Positions 15,820 through 26,880 of a stretch of DNA of 64,000 bases are shown here, piece after piece. Within the stretch, counting starts at the first letter, position 1, and each line of letters starts with the position of its first letter. This DNA is from Ectopseudomonas mendocina. GTDB taxonomy: Bacteria; Pseudomonadota; Gammaproteobacteria; Pseudomonadales; Pseudomonadaceae. Both the position numbers and the translations under genes were made by a program. The notes under the pieces are model-generated. The model saw nothing but the letters and a program-made list of their open reading frames with translations. It did not search any database and was not told the DNA's origin. The DNA is taken from positions 220,584 to 284,583 of the forward strand of contig NZ_SCFY01000004.1 of the NCBI RefSeq assembly GCF_007049795.1. Direction: 5' to 3'.

Positions 15820-16368
15820 TCAGTCGTGACGCAGCTGGTCGGCCAGCCGCTCGATGGCCTGGCTGGCTTCGCGTTCGAGGCGAGCCAGGCTGAACAATCC
15901 AGGAATGGCCAGGACCATGCCGGCCATGGTCGGCAGAGTCGCCTGCCACACGCCTGCGGCCATGCCGCGAGGGTTACCGGTGCCGTTGAGGGCGAGCACA
16001 TCGAATACGGCGATCATGCCAAGCACGGTGCCGAGCAGGCCGAGCAGCGGATACAGCGCCACCAGGGTCTTGCCCAGGCGCAGCGGCGCGGCCAGTTGCT
16101 GACGCGCCTGCGCCAGCCAGGCCAGGCGAACGGCGCGCTGCCAGTTGCCGTTGTCATCGGCGAGCACCTGTTGCCAGGCCTCACGGCGCTCCTGCACCCA
16201 GCGCGGGAAAATCCTGCGCATGTACCAGAAACGCTCGAACACCAGGGTCCAGAACACCACGCAGAGCACCGCCAGCGCCCACATCACCACGCCGCCAGCG
16301 CTCATGAAGTCGAGCAGTGCATGAGCACTGTCGACTGCACGCAGCCAGAAGGCGAACAGGTCAGTCAC
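15820..16368 (-). CDS. exbB: MotA/TolQ/ExbB proton channel family protein
   Basis: This is an ExbB of 182 residues. It has an N-terminal helix ('GGVVMWALAVLCVVFWTLVFE') and two later helices with the family motif 'LLGLLGTVLGMIAVFDVLAL' and 'TLPTMAGMVLAIPGLF'. I place the start at the GTG at 16368, which overlaps the end of ttpC by 8 nt; the longer frame to 16398 would only add residues encoded inside ttpC. It works with ExbD, TonB and the upstream TtpC-like protein. Confidence 0.9.
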   Translation of the reverse strand: MTDLFAFWLRAVDSAHALLDFMSAGGVVMWALAVLCVVFWTLVFERFWYMRRIFPRWVQERREAWQQVLADDNGNWQRAVRLAWLAQARQQLAAPLRLGKTLVALYPLLGLLGTVLGMIAVFDVLALNGTGNPRGMAAGVWQATLPTMAGMVLAIPGLFSLARLEREASQAIERLADQLRHD

Positions 16369-17710
16369 GGCGCGGCGCTCCCGACAGGTGCAGGGCAATC
16401 AGACCAGCGCTCTGCTGTTCCAGAACCTGGATCAAGCCCTTGCTGCGGCTGGCCAGCAGGCTGTGCAGGAACAGCAGCGGAATGGCTACCACCAGGCCCA
16501 GCACGGTGGTTACCAACGCCTGGGAGATACCGTCGGCCATCAGGCGCGAGTCGCCGCCACCGCTCTGGGTGATGGCCTGGAAGGTCACGATCATGCCGGT
16601 CACGGTGCCCAGCAGGCCAAGCAGCGGTGCCACGGCTGCCAGCAGCTTGAGCAGGCCCTGGCCTTTCTCCAGCGGCGGCGTTTCCTGCAGGATCGCTTCG
16701 TCGAGCTTCAGCTCCAACGTCTCCAGGTCGGCCAGTTGTGGCTTGACGCCCAGTACGCCAATCACGCGGCCCAGCGGGTTGTCATTACGCGGCGCACTGA
16801 GGTCGTGCATCTGCGCCTTGACGCCGCTACCAACGCGAGCCAGGTAGACCATGCGCCACACAGCGAGAAGCAGGCCGAAAGCACCCAGCACGACGATCAC
16901 CCAACCGACCAGACCACCCTGTTGCAGACGGTCCCACAGAGTCGGCTGCTGCTGCAGCTGCGCCAGCAGGCTGCCACGGCTCGGATCGATGGGCAGCGTG
17001 GCGAGCGCATCGGTGCTGCTCAGGTAGTCCTTGACCTGGCCCAGGCCGGACGGCTGACGCGGCGGCGCCACCAGTTGCCCGGCATCGGCGTCGTAACGCA
17101 GGAAGGCATCCTCGCCATACACAGCGAAGGCGCCAACACGCAGTACCTGCTGCTCCTGACGCGAACCATCGGCACTCACCACCGGCAGTTGCAGGCGCTC
17201 GATACGGCCGCTGGCAGCCAGGTCTTCGAGCAGCAGCATCCAGTAGCCGTCAAGATCGTCAGCGGACGGCAGCGAGCGGCTTTCGGCCAATGCTTTGAGG
17301 CGCTTCAGACGCTCCGGATACTGGGCGTTGAGCAGACTGTCCTGCCATTGACCAGCGACATCACCCGCGCTCTGGCGCACCACGCCAAACAGCTCACCGA
17401 GGTGACCAACGCGCTGTGCCAGCAGTTTTTCCTGCTCGGCCAGTTCGGCCTCCTGCCGGTCGAACTCGGCCTTGAGGCGTTCGCTTTCGGCTTTCTGGGT
17501 ATTCAGCGCGGAACGTGCGGCAGCCAGCAACTGCGCCTGCTCGCTACGCTTGGCGAGAAACGCCTGCTCGCGTTCCTGCATGGCGCTGACTTCGGCCGCG
17601 CGCTCGCTGCGAATGCGCTGCAGCAGTTGATCGGGGTTAAGGGTTTCGGCCACGGCGGCCAGTGCGGGCAACAGGCTGAGCGCCAATACGGCTACAACAC
17701 GACGACTCAT
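16361..17710 (-). CDS. TtpC-like protein: MotA/TolQ/ExbB channel with a periplasmic coiled-coil region
   Basis: The 449-residue protein starts with a signal-like segment (1-21) and a long Glu/Ala/Gln-rich coiled coil (about 30-105). After a middle domain come membrane helices at about 262-285 and in the C-terminal half. The ExbB motif 'LLGLLGTVTGMIVTFQAITQ' and 'QALVTTVLGLVVAIPLLFLH' are clear. This is the architecture of TtpC, the extra ExbB-like subunit required by TonB2 systems in Vibrio. It overlaps the DUF3450 gene by 4 nt (ATGA). Confidence 0.88.
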   Translation of the reverse strand: MSRRVVAVLALSLLPALAAVAETLNPDQLLQRIRSERAAEVSAMQEREQAFLAKRSEQAQLLAAARSALNTQKAESERLKAEFDRQEAELAEQEKLLAQRVGHLGELFGVVRQSAGDVAGQWQDSLLNAQYPERLKRLKALAESRSLPSADDLDGYWMLLLEDLAASGRIERLQLPVVSADGSRQEQQVLRVGAFAVYGEDAFLRYDADAGQLVAPPRQPSGLGQVKDYLSSTDALATLPIDPSRGSLLAQLQQQPTLWDRLQQGGLVGWVIVVLGAFGLLLAVWRMVYLARVGSGVKAQMHDLSAPRNDNPLGRVIGVLGVKPQLADLETLELKLDEAILQETPPLEKGQGLLKLLAAVAPLLGLLGTVTGMIVTFQAITQSGGGDSRLMADGISQALVTTVLGLVVAIPLLFLHSLLASRSKGLIQVLEQQSAGLIALHLSGAPRRD

Positions 17711-18480
17711 TGTGCGGCCTCCTCGGCCAGGGTCTTGATCGGCAGGGACAGCACGGCAGGCGCCTGTTGCTGACGGGCGATGGCGATGGCCTGGGTCAAC
17801 GGACGACGCGCGCTACCATCGAGCACTTCCCAGGCGTCGGACTGCGGGTTCCACCAGCCGCTCTCATGAGCATCGAGGGTCTGGTAATAGAGCATGCTGC
17901 GGCCCAGACGCAGGAACTCGACGCTACGCGAGCCGCCATCGGCCTGGTTCAGTTCGCCACGCCAGGCCTCCAGGGTGCGACCGTAGTCGCTTTCAATCTG
18001 GTAAGCCTCGAGGATGCGGCGATATTTGTCGGCCAGGCTGACATCGGCGCGCGGTAGCAGGTCCTGCAGCTGAGCCAGACGGTCTTCACGTTCCTCGGGC
18101 AGGAACGGCAGGTCCGCGGCGATGAACTCACCCAGCACCTCAACCATCTTGACCATCTGCGGGCTTACCGCTTCCTGGGTGCGTTCGATGCCATCGAGCT
18201 GCTTCTGATAACTGGCCAGCTCCTGACGCTGGGCTTCGACCAGGTCACGAAGTTGACTGTTATAACCTTTCAAAGCCTCAGCCTGCTGCAAGGCATTTCG
18301 GTACTCATTGAGCATCTCACGGCTGGCGTCATCCAGCTGTTCAACACGGCCCTGGGAGGCTTTCGCCTCGGCGGCCAGGCGCTGGCTTTCGTCGAGCGCA
18401 GTATCCAGTGGCGCGGCGAGCAGCGAGCCGCTGCTCAACATCAGTGCCACGACCAGGGAACGGTGGGGGAAGCGATTCAT
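17707..18480 (-). CDS. DUF3450 periplasmic coiled-coil protein, first gene of the TonB cluster
   Basis: The 257-residue protein has a signal peptide (MNRFPHRSLVVALMLSSGSLLAAP), a Glu/Gln-rich coiled coil (about 30-115), and a C-terminal domain with 'SDYGRTLEAWRGEL' and 'ESGWWNPQSDAWEVLDG'. This pattern fits DUF3450, usually encoded directly upstream of ttpC-exbB-exbD-tonB. I start at 18480 because it opens the signal peptide. It probably forms part of the periplasmic side of the complex. Function is not defined. Confidence 0.85.
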   Translation of the reverse strand: MNRFPHRSLVVALMLSSGSLLAAPLDTALDESQRLAAEAKASQGRVEQLDDASREMLNEYRNALQQAEALKGYNSQLRDLVEAQRQELASYQKQLDGIERTQEAVSPQMVKMVEVLGEFIAADLPFLPEEREDRLAQLQDLLPRADVSLADKYRRILEAYQIESDYGRTLEAWRGELNQADGGSRSVEFLRLGRSMLYYQTLDAHESGWWNPQSDAWEVLDGSARRPLTQAIAIARQQQAPAVLSLPIKTLAEEAAQ

Positions 18481-18517
18481 GCGCAGGGGGTCCTCGACAG
18501 ACGGGCTTGCTTCAAAA

Positions 18518-18532
18518 AGAGAAACATTATCA
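18518..18532. promoter_or_regulatory. Candidate Fur box upstream of the TonB cluster
   Basis: AGAGAAACATTATCA matches the 7-1-7 Fur motif TGATAATnATTATCA at 11 of 14 positions, with one half-site (ATTATCA) perfect. It lies 38 nt before the DUF3450 start, in the divergent region shared with oprG. Confidence 0.45.
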
Positions 18533-18673
18533 TCTACAGACGCATTCGAAGCAATGGACAAAACACCGCAGCAGAGCCCGTCGATCTATTGAGCCAAGTC
18601 AAAAAGTGAATTGTTGCTTGGCTTAGCATTGATTTCAGCCAAGACACACAACCGACTCGAACTGGAGCTCGCT

Positions 18674-19366
18674 ATGTACAAGTCACTGTTCACTGCCTCA
18701 CTGCTGGCCCTCGCCATCGCTGCCCCTGTCGCCCAGGCACACCAGGCTGGCGACATCCTCATCCGCGCCGGCGCCATCACCGTCAACCCGGAGGCCGACT
18801 CCTCCAGCGTCAAGGTCGATCGCGGCGGCCTCGCCGGTGCCGACCTGGGCGGCAAAGCAACCATGAGCAGTGACACCCAGCTGGGTCTGAACTTCGCCTA
18901 CATGCTCACCGACAATCTGGGCATCGAGTTGCTGGCGGCAACCCCGTTCGAGCATGACGTGAAGATCAAGGGCACCGTCCTAGGTGCAGCCAATGGCAAG
19001 CTGGGCAGCCTCAAGCACCTGCCGCCGACCCTGAGTCTGGTGTACTACCCGCTGGACGCAAAGTCGGCCTTCCAGCCCTATGTCGGCGCCGGTATCAACT
19101 ACACTTGGATTTTCGACGAACACGTCGGTAGCGCTGCCAGCGCCAACGGCTTCGACAATTTCCGCGCGAAGAATTCCTGGGGCCTGGCCTGGCAGGTGGG
19201 TGCCGACTACATGCTGACCGATAGCCTGATGCTCAACGCTCAGGTGCGCTACATCGACATCGACACCACCGCCTATGTCGACAACAACGCCCTCGGTGTG
19301 CGGGCCAAGGTTGACGTGGACGTAGACCCCTTCATCTACATGGTCGGCCTGGGTTACAAGTTCTGA
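18674..19366 (+). CDS. oprG: Outer membrane protein OprG (OmpW family)
   Basis: OprG is an eight-stranded outer-membrane barrel linked to small hydrophobic solutes and to iron and low-oxygen conditions in P. aeruginosa. The 230-residue protein has a signal peptide (1-22, ending AQA), the OmpW motifs 'DTQLGLNFAYMLTDNLGIELLAATPF', 'LPPTLSLVYYP' and 'FQPYVGAGINYTW', and a C-terminal Phe after 'VGLGYK' needed for barrel assembly. GGAG lies upstream of the ATG at 18674. In P. aeruginosa this gene follows the DUF3299 gene directly; here the TonB cluster intervenes. Confidence 0.93.
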   Translation: MYKSLFTASLLALAIAAPVAQAHQAGDILIRAGAITVNPEADSSSVKVDRGGLAGADLGGKATMSSDTQLGLNFAYMLTDNLGIELLAATPFEHDVKIKGTVLGAANGKLGSLKHLPPTLSLVYYPLDAKSAFQPYVGAGINYTWIFDEHVGSAASANGFDNFRAKNSWGLAWQVGADYMLTDSLMLNAQVRYIDIDTTAYVDNNALGVRAKVDVDVDPFIYMVGLGYKF

Positions 19367-19382
19367 TAAGCCTCGCAGAAAT

Positions 19383-19411
19383 GAAAAAGCCGGCGCATGC
19401 CGGCTTTTTCA
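19383..19411. terminator. Bidirectional terminator after oprG
   Basis: AAAAAGCCGGC and GCCGGCTTTTT form a perfect stem around a short loop, with A- and T-tracts on both sides. It separates oprG from the convergent epimerase gene. Confidence 0.92.
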
Positions 19412-19421
19412 TGAGCTCGAC

Positions 19422-20345
19422 TCACAAACCGAGCAGTTGGCGCAATCCTTCACGCAGCGGCGTCTGTTCCGGCATGCGGTAATGAGCCTGCAAGCGCGCA
19501 TTGTCAGCACGCGAGTGGCGGATATCACCAGCACGGGCCGACAAATGCGTCACCTGCGGCAAGCCGCCACAAAGCGCGCCGATCTCCGCCAGCAATTGAT
19601 TGAGGCTTACCGCCTGACTCCACCCCACGTTGACCGGATCACTCACCACCTGATCGTTGAGCAGCGCCTGCATCAACAGCACAACCAGATCACCGACGTA
19701 GAAGAAATCTCGGGTCTGTTCGCCGTCGCCGAAGACGCTGATCGGCAGCCCCTGCTGCGCACGCTGGGTGAAGATGCTGATCACCCCGGAGTACGGCGAG
19801 GACGGGTCCTGGCGCGGGCCGAAGATATTGAAGAAACGAAACACCGCCGGTTCCAGGCCATGCTGGCGGCGGTAGAAATCCAGATACTGCTCGCTGGCCA
19901 GCTTGTCCGCCGCGTAGGGCGTCAAGGGAGCCTTGGCGGTTTCCTCAATGATCGCCACACCTTCGCCATTGTTGCCATAGACGGCAGCACTGGAGGCATA
20001 GACGACTCGCCGCACGCCATGCTGACGCATCGCCTCGCAGACATTGAGCGTACCGATGAAATTGCTCTGGTGAGTCGCCACCGGGTCATCGACTGAAGCC
20101 TGCACGGACGCCACCGCTGCCAAATGCACCACGGCGTCACAACCGGCCACGGCAAGCATGACCTGTTGCGCGTCGGCGACATCGCCCTCGATGAGCTGCA
20201 GGTTCGGATTATCCAGCGGCAGGTTGCCCCGCTTACCCATGGACAGATTGTCCAGCACGCGCACGTCGTGGCCGGCAGCCAGCAAGGCATCGACCAGGTG
20301 AGAGCCAATAAAGCCAGCGCCGCCTGTAACGAGAATTTCAGCCAT
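19422..20345 (-). CDS. NAD-dependent epimerase/dehydratase (UDP-glucose 4-epimerase-like)
   Basis: This is an extended short-chain dehydrogenase of 307 residues. The NAD motif 'VTGGAGFIGSHLVDALLAAG' is at the N-terminus, 'VVHLAAVASVQASVDDP' follows, the catalytic Tyr-Lys pair is in 'TPYAADKLASEQY', and 'FRFFNIFGPRQDPSSPYSGV' lies in the substrate region. It resembles GalE-type UDP-sugar epimerases, so a role in surface polysaccharide sugars is likely. I start at MAEILVTGG (20345) rather than at 20465. It overlaps the upstream SDR gene by 8 nt. Confidence 0.88.
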   Translation of the reverse strand: MAEILVTGGAGFIGSHLVDALLAAGHDVRVLDNLSMGKRGNLPLDNPNLQLIEGDVADAQQVMLAVAGCDAVVHLAAVASVQASVDDPVATHQSNFIGTLNVCEAMRQHGVRRVVYASSAAVYGNNGEGVAIIEETAKAPLTPYAADKLASEQYLDFYRRQHGLEPAVFRFFNIFGPRQDPSSPYSGVISIFTQRAQQGLPISVFGDGEQTRDFFYVGDLVVLLMQALLNDQVVSDPVNVGWSQAVSLNQLLAEIGALCGGLPQVTHLSARAGDIRHSRADNARLQAHYRMPEQTPLREGLRQLLGL

Positions 20346-21222
20346 GACGGTAATAACGATCCAAAAGCGCTGGCAGACCGGAGCGCCAGGCGCGCGGTTT
20401 GATGCCGAAGGTGTGAAGAATCTTCTTGCAGGCCAGTACGGCGTGTTGCGGTTCATCGGCTGCATCCGGGCGAGCAGCGTGCGCCTGCGGCGCGACGTCC
20501 TCGACCAGATTGCTGCGATAGTGACGTGCCTCGCTGAGCACCGCCTGCCCCAGATTCAGCGATGTGCTGGTCTCGTGGCCACCGTAATGGTAGGTGCCCC
20601 ACAGCGGCGACTCGCAATCGAGCTGCTTGAGCACGGCCAGAATCACCCGCGCCGCATCGTCCACCGGGGTGGGATTACCGCGCCGGTCATCGGCTAGATA
20701 AAGGGCATCGTCGCGCTCGGCACGTAGTAGAAAGCGCCCCAGCAACCCTTCACGACTGTCATCGAGCAACCATCCAAAGCGCAGCAGCACATGACGCGGA
20801 CAGATCGCCCGCACGCTCTGCTCCAGACGCCACAGCGCCTGGCCGCGCAGCCCGAGCGGGATCGGCTCTTCCTTCTCGCTATAAGCCGTGATTCGCGAAC
20901 CATCGAAAACCCGATAGCTGGACGGCTGCAGCAAGACGATGGAGTGGTGCTGACACAGCTCGGCCAGGCGCTCCACGGCGCGTTCCTGCGTTTGCAGGCG
21001 CGACTCGGACACCGACTCGGCCTGAAACCAGTCGAAGTAGTAAGCCAGGTTGATCAGTGCATCCGGGCGGGTCTCGTCGAGCAGCTCAGTCAGGCTGGCG
21101 GCATCCCAACCGTCTTCCGGCGGACGAGGCGCGAGGAAGCCGATGTCTTCCTCGGCACCAAGACGGATCAGCGCTTGCCCCAGGGCACTACCGCCGCCCA
21201 GCAGCATCAGGCGCATTCGCAT
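20338..21222 (-). CDS. RmlD-like sugar nucleotide-binding SDR protein
   Basis: The 294-residue protein begins with a dinucleotide-binding segment 'LMLLGGGSALGQALIRLG' and contains 'PDALINLAYYFDW', 'SIVLLQPSSYRVFDG', 'ILRF'-like 'HVLLRFGWLLDD' and 'PVDDAARVILAVLKQL'. These match dTDP-4-dehydrorhamnose reductase-like proteins. A canonical YxxxK catalytic pair is not obvious, so it may be a divergent or regulatory SDR. It is coupled to the epimerase gene downstream and begins 19 nt after ssb. Confidence 0.78.
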   Translation of the reverse strand: MRMRLMLLGGGSALGQALIRLGAEEDIGFLAPRPPEDGWDAASLTELLDETRPDALINLAYYFDWFQAESVSESRLQTQERAVERLAELCQHHSIVLLQPSSYRVFDGSRITAYSEKEEPIPLGLRGQALWRLEQSVRAICPRHVLLRFGWLLDDSREGLLGRFLLRAERDDALYLADDRRGNPTPVDDAARVILAVLKQLDCESPLWGTYHYGGHETSTSLNLGQAVLSEARHYRSNLVEDVAPQAHAARPDAADEPQHAVLACKKILHTFGIKPRAWRSGLPALLDRYYRHG

Positions 21223-21241
21223 AGGCTAGAGCCCGATCAGA

Positions 21242-21733
21242 TCAGAACGGGATATCGTCATCGAAGCTGTCGTAGTCAGGCGCTGGCTGGGCCTGCTGCG
21301 GAGCAGGACGCTCCTGACGCGGAGCCTGCTGCGGCTCACGCTGCGGGGCCGGACGCGATTGACGCGGAGCGCCACCTTCATCACCGCTCGGACGACCGCC
21401 CAACAGCTGCATGGTGCCCTGCATGTCGACGATGATCTCGGTGGTGTAGCGCTTGATGCCGTCCTTTTCCCACTCGCGGGTCTGCAGCTTGCCTTCGATG
21501 TACACCTGCGAACCCTTACGCAGGTACTCGCCGGCGATCTCGGCAACCTTGCCGAACAGCGCAACACGGTGCCACTCGGTCTTCTCGACCTTCTGCCCGG
21601 TCTGTTTGTCGGTCCACTGCTCGCTGGTGGCCAGGCTCAGGTTGGTCACTGCGTTGCCGCTGGGCAGGTAGCGTGTTTCCGGGTCCTGGCCGCAGGTGCC
21701 GACCAGAATGACTTTGTTAACCCCACGGGCCAT
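21242..21733 (-). CDS. ssb: Single-stranded DNA-binding protein
   Basis: The 163-residue SSB has the N-terminal OB-fold ([19 protein letters not shown], '[21 protein letters not shown]', '[15 protein letters not shown]'). A disordered Gln/Pro-rich linker and the acidic tip DDDIPF follow; the tip recruits repair partners. It protects single-stranded DNA in replication and repair. It lies 18 nt after the MFS gene, and uvrA is nearby in the opposite direction. Confidence 0.97.
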   Translation of the reverse strand: MARGVNKVILVGTCGQDPETRYLPSGNAVTNLSLATSEQWTDKQTGQKVEKTEWHRVALFGKVAEIAGEYLRKGSQVYIEGKLQTREWEKDGIKRYTTEIIVDMQGTMQLLGGRPSGDEGGAPRQSRPAPQREPQQAPRQERPAPQQAQPAPDYDSFDDDIPF

Positions 21734-21751
21734 AACGTTCTCCTAGACTCC

Positions 21752-23137
21752 TCACGCCCCGGGCGCCGATGCGATCAGGCGCTCGATTGACGTGCGATCC
21801 ACTTGTTGGGTATCGACTTTAATGTAGATGGCCGCTTCATCGACCACCACTACGGCGTCCGCCACTCCCGGCGTCGCCCTGAGGCGTTCGACCAGTCCGA
21901 CATCGGCCAGTGCCGCAACATCGAGCGGCAGGCGCAAACTGGTGACATACGGCGGTTCGCGCATAGTAACAGCAATAGCCAGCCAAATTGCACAGAGCAC
22001 GGCACAGCCGATGAACACAGCGTTCAGGCCAACGTGCTGGTACAACCAGCCACCGAGAATGCCGCCCAGCGCTGCGCCAAGGAACTGGCTGGTGGAATAG
22101 ACACCCATCGCCGTGCCCTTGCCACCGGCCGGCGCCACCTTGCTGACCAGCGACGGCAGCGAGGCTTCGAGCAGGTTGAAGGCCGTGAAGAACACCACGA
22201 TCCCCAGCACCAGCGCGCGCAGGCTGCTGCCGAAGAAGGCGAAGTAGAGCTCACAGGCCAGCAATACGCTGACGGCACCGAGCAGCACGCGCTTCATCTG
22301 GCGTTTTTTCTCGCCATAGATGATGAACGGCACCATGCCGAAGAAGCCGATCAACAGCGCGGTGAGATAGACCCACCAGTGCTCCTCCTTGACCAGCCCG
22401 CCCTGCTCCACCAGCGCCAGCGGCAGCGCGACGAAGCTGGCCATGAGCACCGCATGCAGGGCCAGGATGGCGAAGTCCAGGCGCAGCAGGTCGACGTGTT
22501 TGAGCGTCGGCCACAAGGCCTGTGCTGCCACGCCAGACTCTCGGTGCTGCAGTGGGCCGGCATCCTTCGGCACGATACCGGCGACGATCAGGATACCAAG
22601 CAGCGCCATCGCCCCGGTGGCCCAGAATAGCCCGGACAGGCCGAAGGCACGGGTCAGCAGCGGGCCAACCACCATGGCCACGGCGAACGACAGGCCGATG
22701 CTCATGCCGATCATGGCCATGGCCTTGGTGCGGTGCTGCTCGCGGGTCAGATCCGACAGCAGCGCCATCACCGCCGCAGAAATCGCGCCAGCGCCCTGCA
22801 GCACGCGCCCGGCGATCACACCCCAGATCGAATCGGCATTGGCCGCCAGCACGCTGCCGGCGGCGAAAATCAGCAGACCGGCATAGATCACCGGGCGGCG
22901 GCCGATACGGTCGCTGATGATGCCAAAGGGAATCTGCAGCACGGCCTGGGTCAGGCCATAGGCACCGATAGCCAGACCAATCAGCGCCGGGGTACTGCCA
23001 GCCAGATCCATGCCATAGGTGGCCAGCACCGGCAGCACCATGAACATGCCCAGCATACGAAACGCGAACACCATGGCCAGGCCACCGGCCGCGCGGGCCT
23101 CGCCACGGCTCATGCGCTCACTGTGCGGATCGTGCAT
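21752..23137 (-). CDS. YajR-like MFS transporter
   Basis: The 461-residue protein has twelve predicted membrane helices, with the MFS motif 'GIISDRIGRRPVIYAG' between helices 2 and 3. After the last helix comes a 65-residue soluble domain ('YVTSLRLPLDVAALADVGLV...VVVDEAAIYIKVDTQQVD') of ferredoxin-like character, as in E. coli YajR. Its substrate is unknown; efflux of a small molecule is likely. I start at MHDPHSERM (23137). It is transcribed toward ssb. Confidence 0.87.
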   Translation of the reverse strand: MHDPHSERMSRGEARAAGGLAMVFAFRMLGMFMVLPVLATYGMDLAGSTPALIGLAIGAYGLTQAVLQIPFGIISDRIGRRPVIYAGLLIFAAGSVLAANADSIWGVIAGRVLQGAGAISAAVMALLSDLTREQHRTKAMAMIGMSIGLSFAVAMVVGPLLTRAFGLSGLFWATGAMALLGILIVAGIVPKDAGPLQHRESGVAAQALWPTLKHVDLLRLDFAILALHAVLMASFVALPLALVEQGGLVKEEHWWVYLTALLIGFFGMVPFIIYGEKKRQMKRVLLGAVSVLLACELYFAFFGSSLRALVLGIVVFFTAFNLLEASLPSLVSKVAPAGGKGTAMGVYSTSQFLGAALGGILGGWLYQHVGLNAVFIGCAVLCAIWLAIAVTMREPPYVTSLRLPLDVAALADVGLVERLRATPGVADAVVVVDEAAIYIKVDTQQVDRTSIERLIASAPGA

Positions 23138-23297
23138 CGAATACACCCTGAGGAAATCGGTCGGCGATTCTAGCAGCCGCCGTCGTTTCGGCACAGGCGC
23201 ACACTTTGCCGCAGGGCACCGCCTCCCCCTATACTCGTCCGTTTTCCGCCCGCCCAGCGAGGCCGTTGTAGGGAGCCTGTAAAAGCGTTAGCGAGGC

Positions 23298-23396
23298 AGC
23301 TAGCGCAAGGCGAAAGTAGGCGAAGAAGCGCAGTTTACGAGCTGTAAATGAGCATTCTGAGCCAGCTTTCAACGCAGCGCTTGCAACGCAGATAGC
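23298..23396 (+). repeat. Dispersed intergenic repeat, copy B (upstream of uvrA)
   Basis: This copy is related to copy A upstream of thiL, sharing GCAAGGCGAAAG, GAAGCGCAGT, ATGAGCATTC and AACGCAGC in the same order. It lies between the divergent MFS gene and uvrA and ends about 17 nt before the uvrA start codon. The rest of the 276-nt gap (23138-23413) holds no gene that I can support. Confidence 0.7.
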
Positions 23397-23413
23397 TTTT
23401 AGAGGTTCCCTAA

Positions 23414-26248
<2,835 letters not shown>

Positions 26249-26252
26249 AACG

Positions 26253-26281
26253 AAAGAGCCCCGCACATTCGGGGCTCTTCC
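26253..26281. terminator. Bidirectional terminator between uvrA and bfr
   Basis: AAAGAGCCCCG and CGGGGCTCTT form a strong stem with A- and T-rich flanks. It lies between the convergent uvrA and bacterioferritin genes. Confidence 0.88.
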
Positions 26282-26295
26282 TTTGGCAAGTCAGC

Positions 26296-26760
26296 TTACA
26301 TCTGGCTTTGCAGGTACTTCTCCAGCCCCAGCTTGTCGATTAGATGCAGCTGAATCTCCAGCCAATAGGCGTGGTCTTCCTCGGTATCCTTGAGCTGTGC
26401 CAGGAGGATGTCGCGAGTCTGGTAATCCTGGTGCTTCTCGCACAGTTCGATACCCTTGCTCAGGGCCGCGCGCACTTCGTACTCCAGCGCCAGATCCAGC
26501 TTCAGCGCCTCAGGCACGGTCTGCCCGAAGGAGAAGGCGTTGGGCACCATATCCGGTACACCCTCGAGGAAGATGATGCGCTTGAGCAACGCATCGGCGT
26601 GCTGGGTTTCCTCTTCCATCTCGTGGTTGATGCGCTCGTAAAGCTTGCTGAAGCCCCAGTCCTCATACAGCCGCGAATGGATGAAATACTGGTCACGAGC
26701 GGCCAGCTCACCTTTGAGCAGATGCTTGAGATAGTCGACGACTTCGGTATGGCCTTTCAT
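26296..26760 (-). CDS. bfr: Bacterioferritin
   Basis: Bacterioferritin stores iron in a 24-subunit shell. The 154-residue protein is the standard length. It has '[20 protein letters not shown]' and '[22 protein letters not shown]', the diiron ligands (Glu18, Glu51, His54 type), and '[16 protein letters not shown]' for the remaining site. A haem-ligand Met is plausible in 'NHEMEEE'. I start at [11 protein letters not shown] (26760). It lies beside katG, as bfrA lies beside katA in P. aeruginosa. Confidence 0.95.
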   Translation of the reverse strand: MKGHTEVVDYLKHLLKGELAARDQYFIHSRLYEDWGFSKLYERINHEMEEETQHADALLKRIIFLEGVPDMVPNAFSFGQTVPEALKLDLALEYEVRAALSKGIELCEKHQDYQTRDILLAQLKDTEEDHAYWLEIQLHLIDKLGLEKYLQSQM

Positions 26761-26835
26761 GCCGGGCATTCCTTGTAACATTCATGAACAAGTGGCAATG
26801 CTCCGCCTGACGCGGGGTTCGGTCAAGCAAAAGCA

Positions 26836-26860
26836 CAACGCCTCCACGAGGGAGGCGTTG
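26836..26860 (-). terminator. Terminator-like hairpin after katG
   Basis: CAACGCCTCC and GGAGGCGTTG form a perfect 10-bp stem. On the minus strand it is followed by TGCTTTTGC, a moderate T-run, and it lies 20 nt after the katG stop. Confidence 0.75.
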
Positions 26861-26880
26861 CGTTACCGCTCAGTGAAGCG

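Noticed and set aside
18629..18642. TTGATTTCAGCCAA, a near match to an Anr/FNR box, upstream of oprG
   Set aside because: Its centre is only 38 nt before the ATG, too close to act as a class II activator site for a promoter giving a leader.
23195..23413. LexA box upstream of uvrA
   Set aside because: I read both strands and found no CTGT-N8-ACAG match good enough; the SOS link of uvrA cannot be supported from sequence here.
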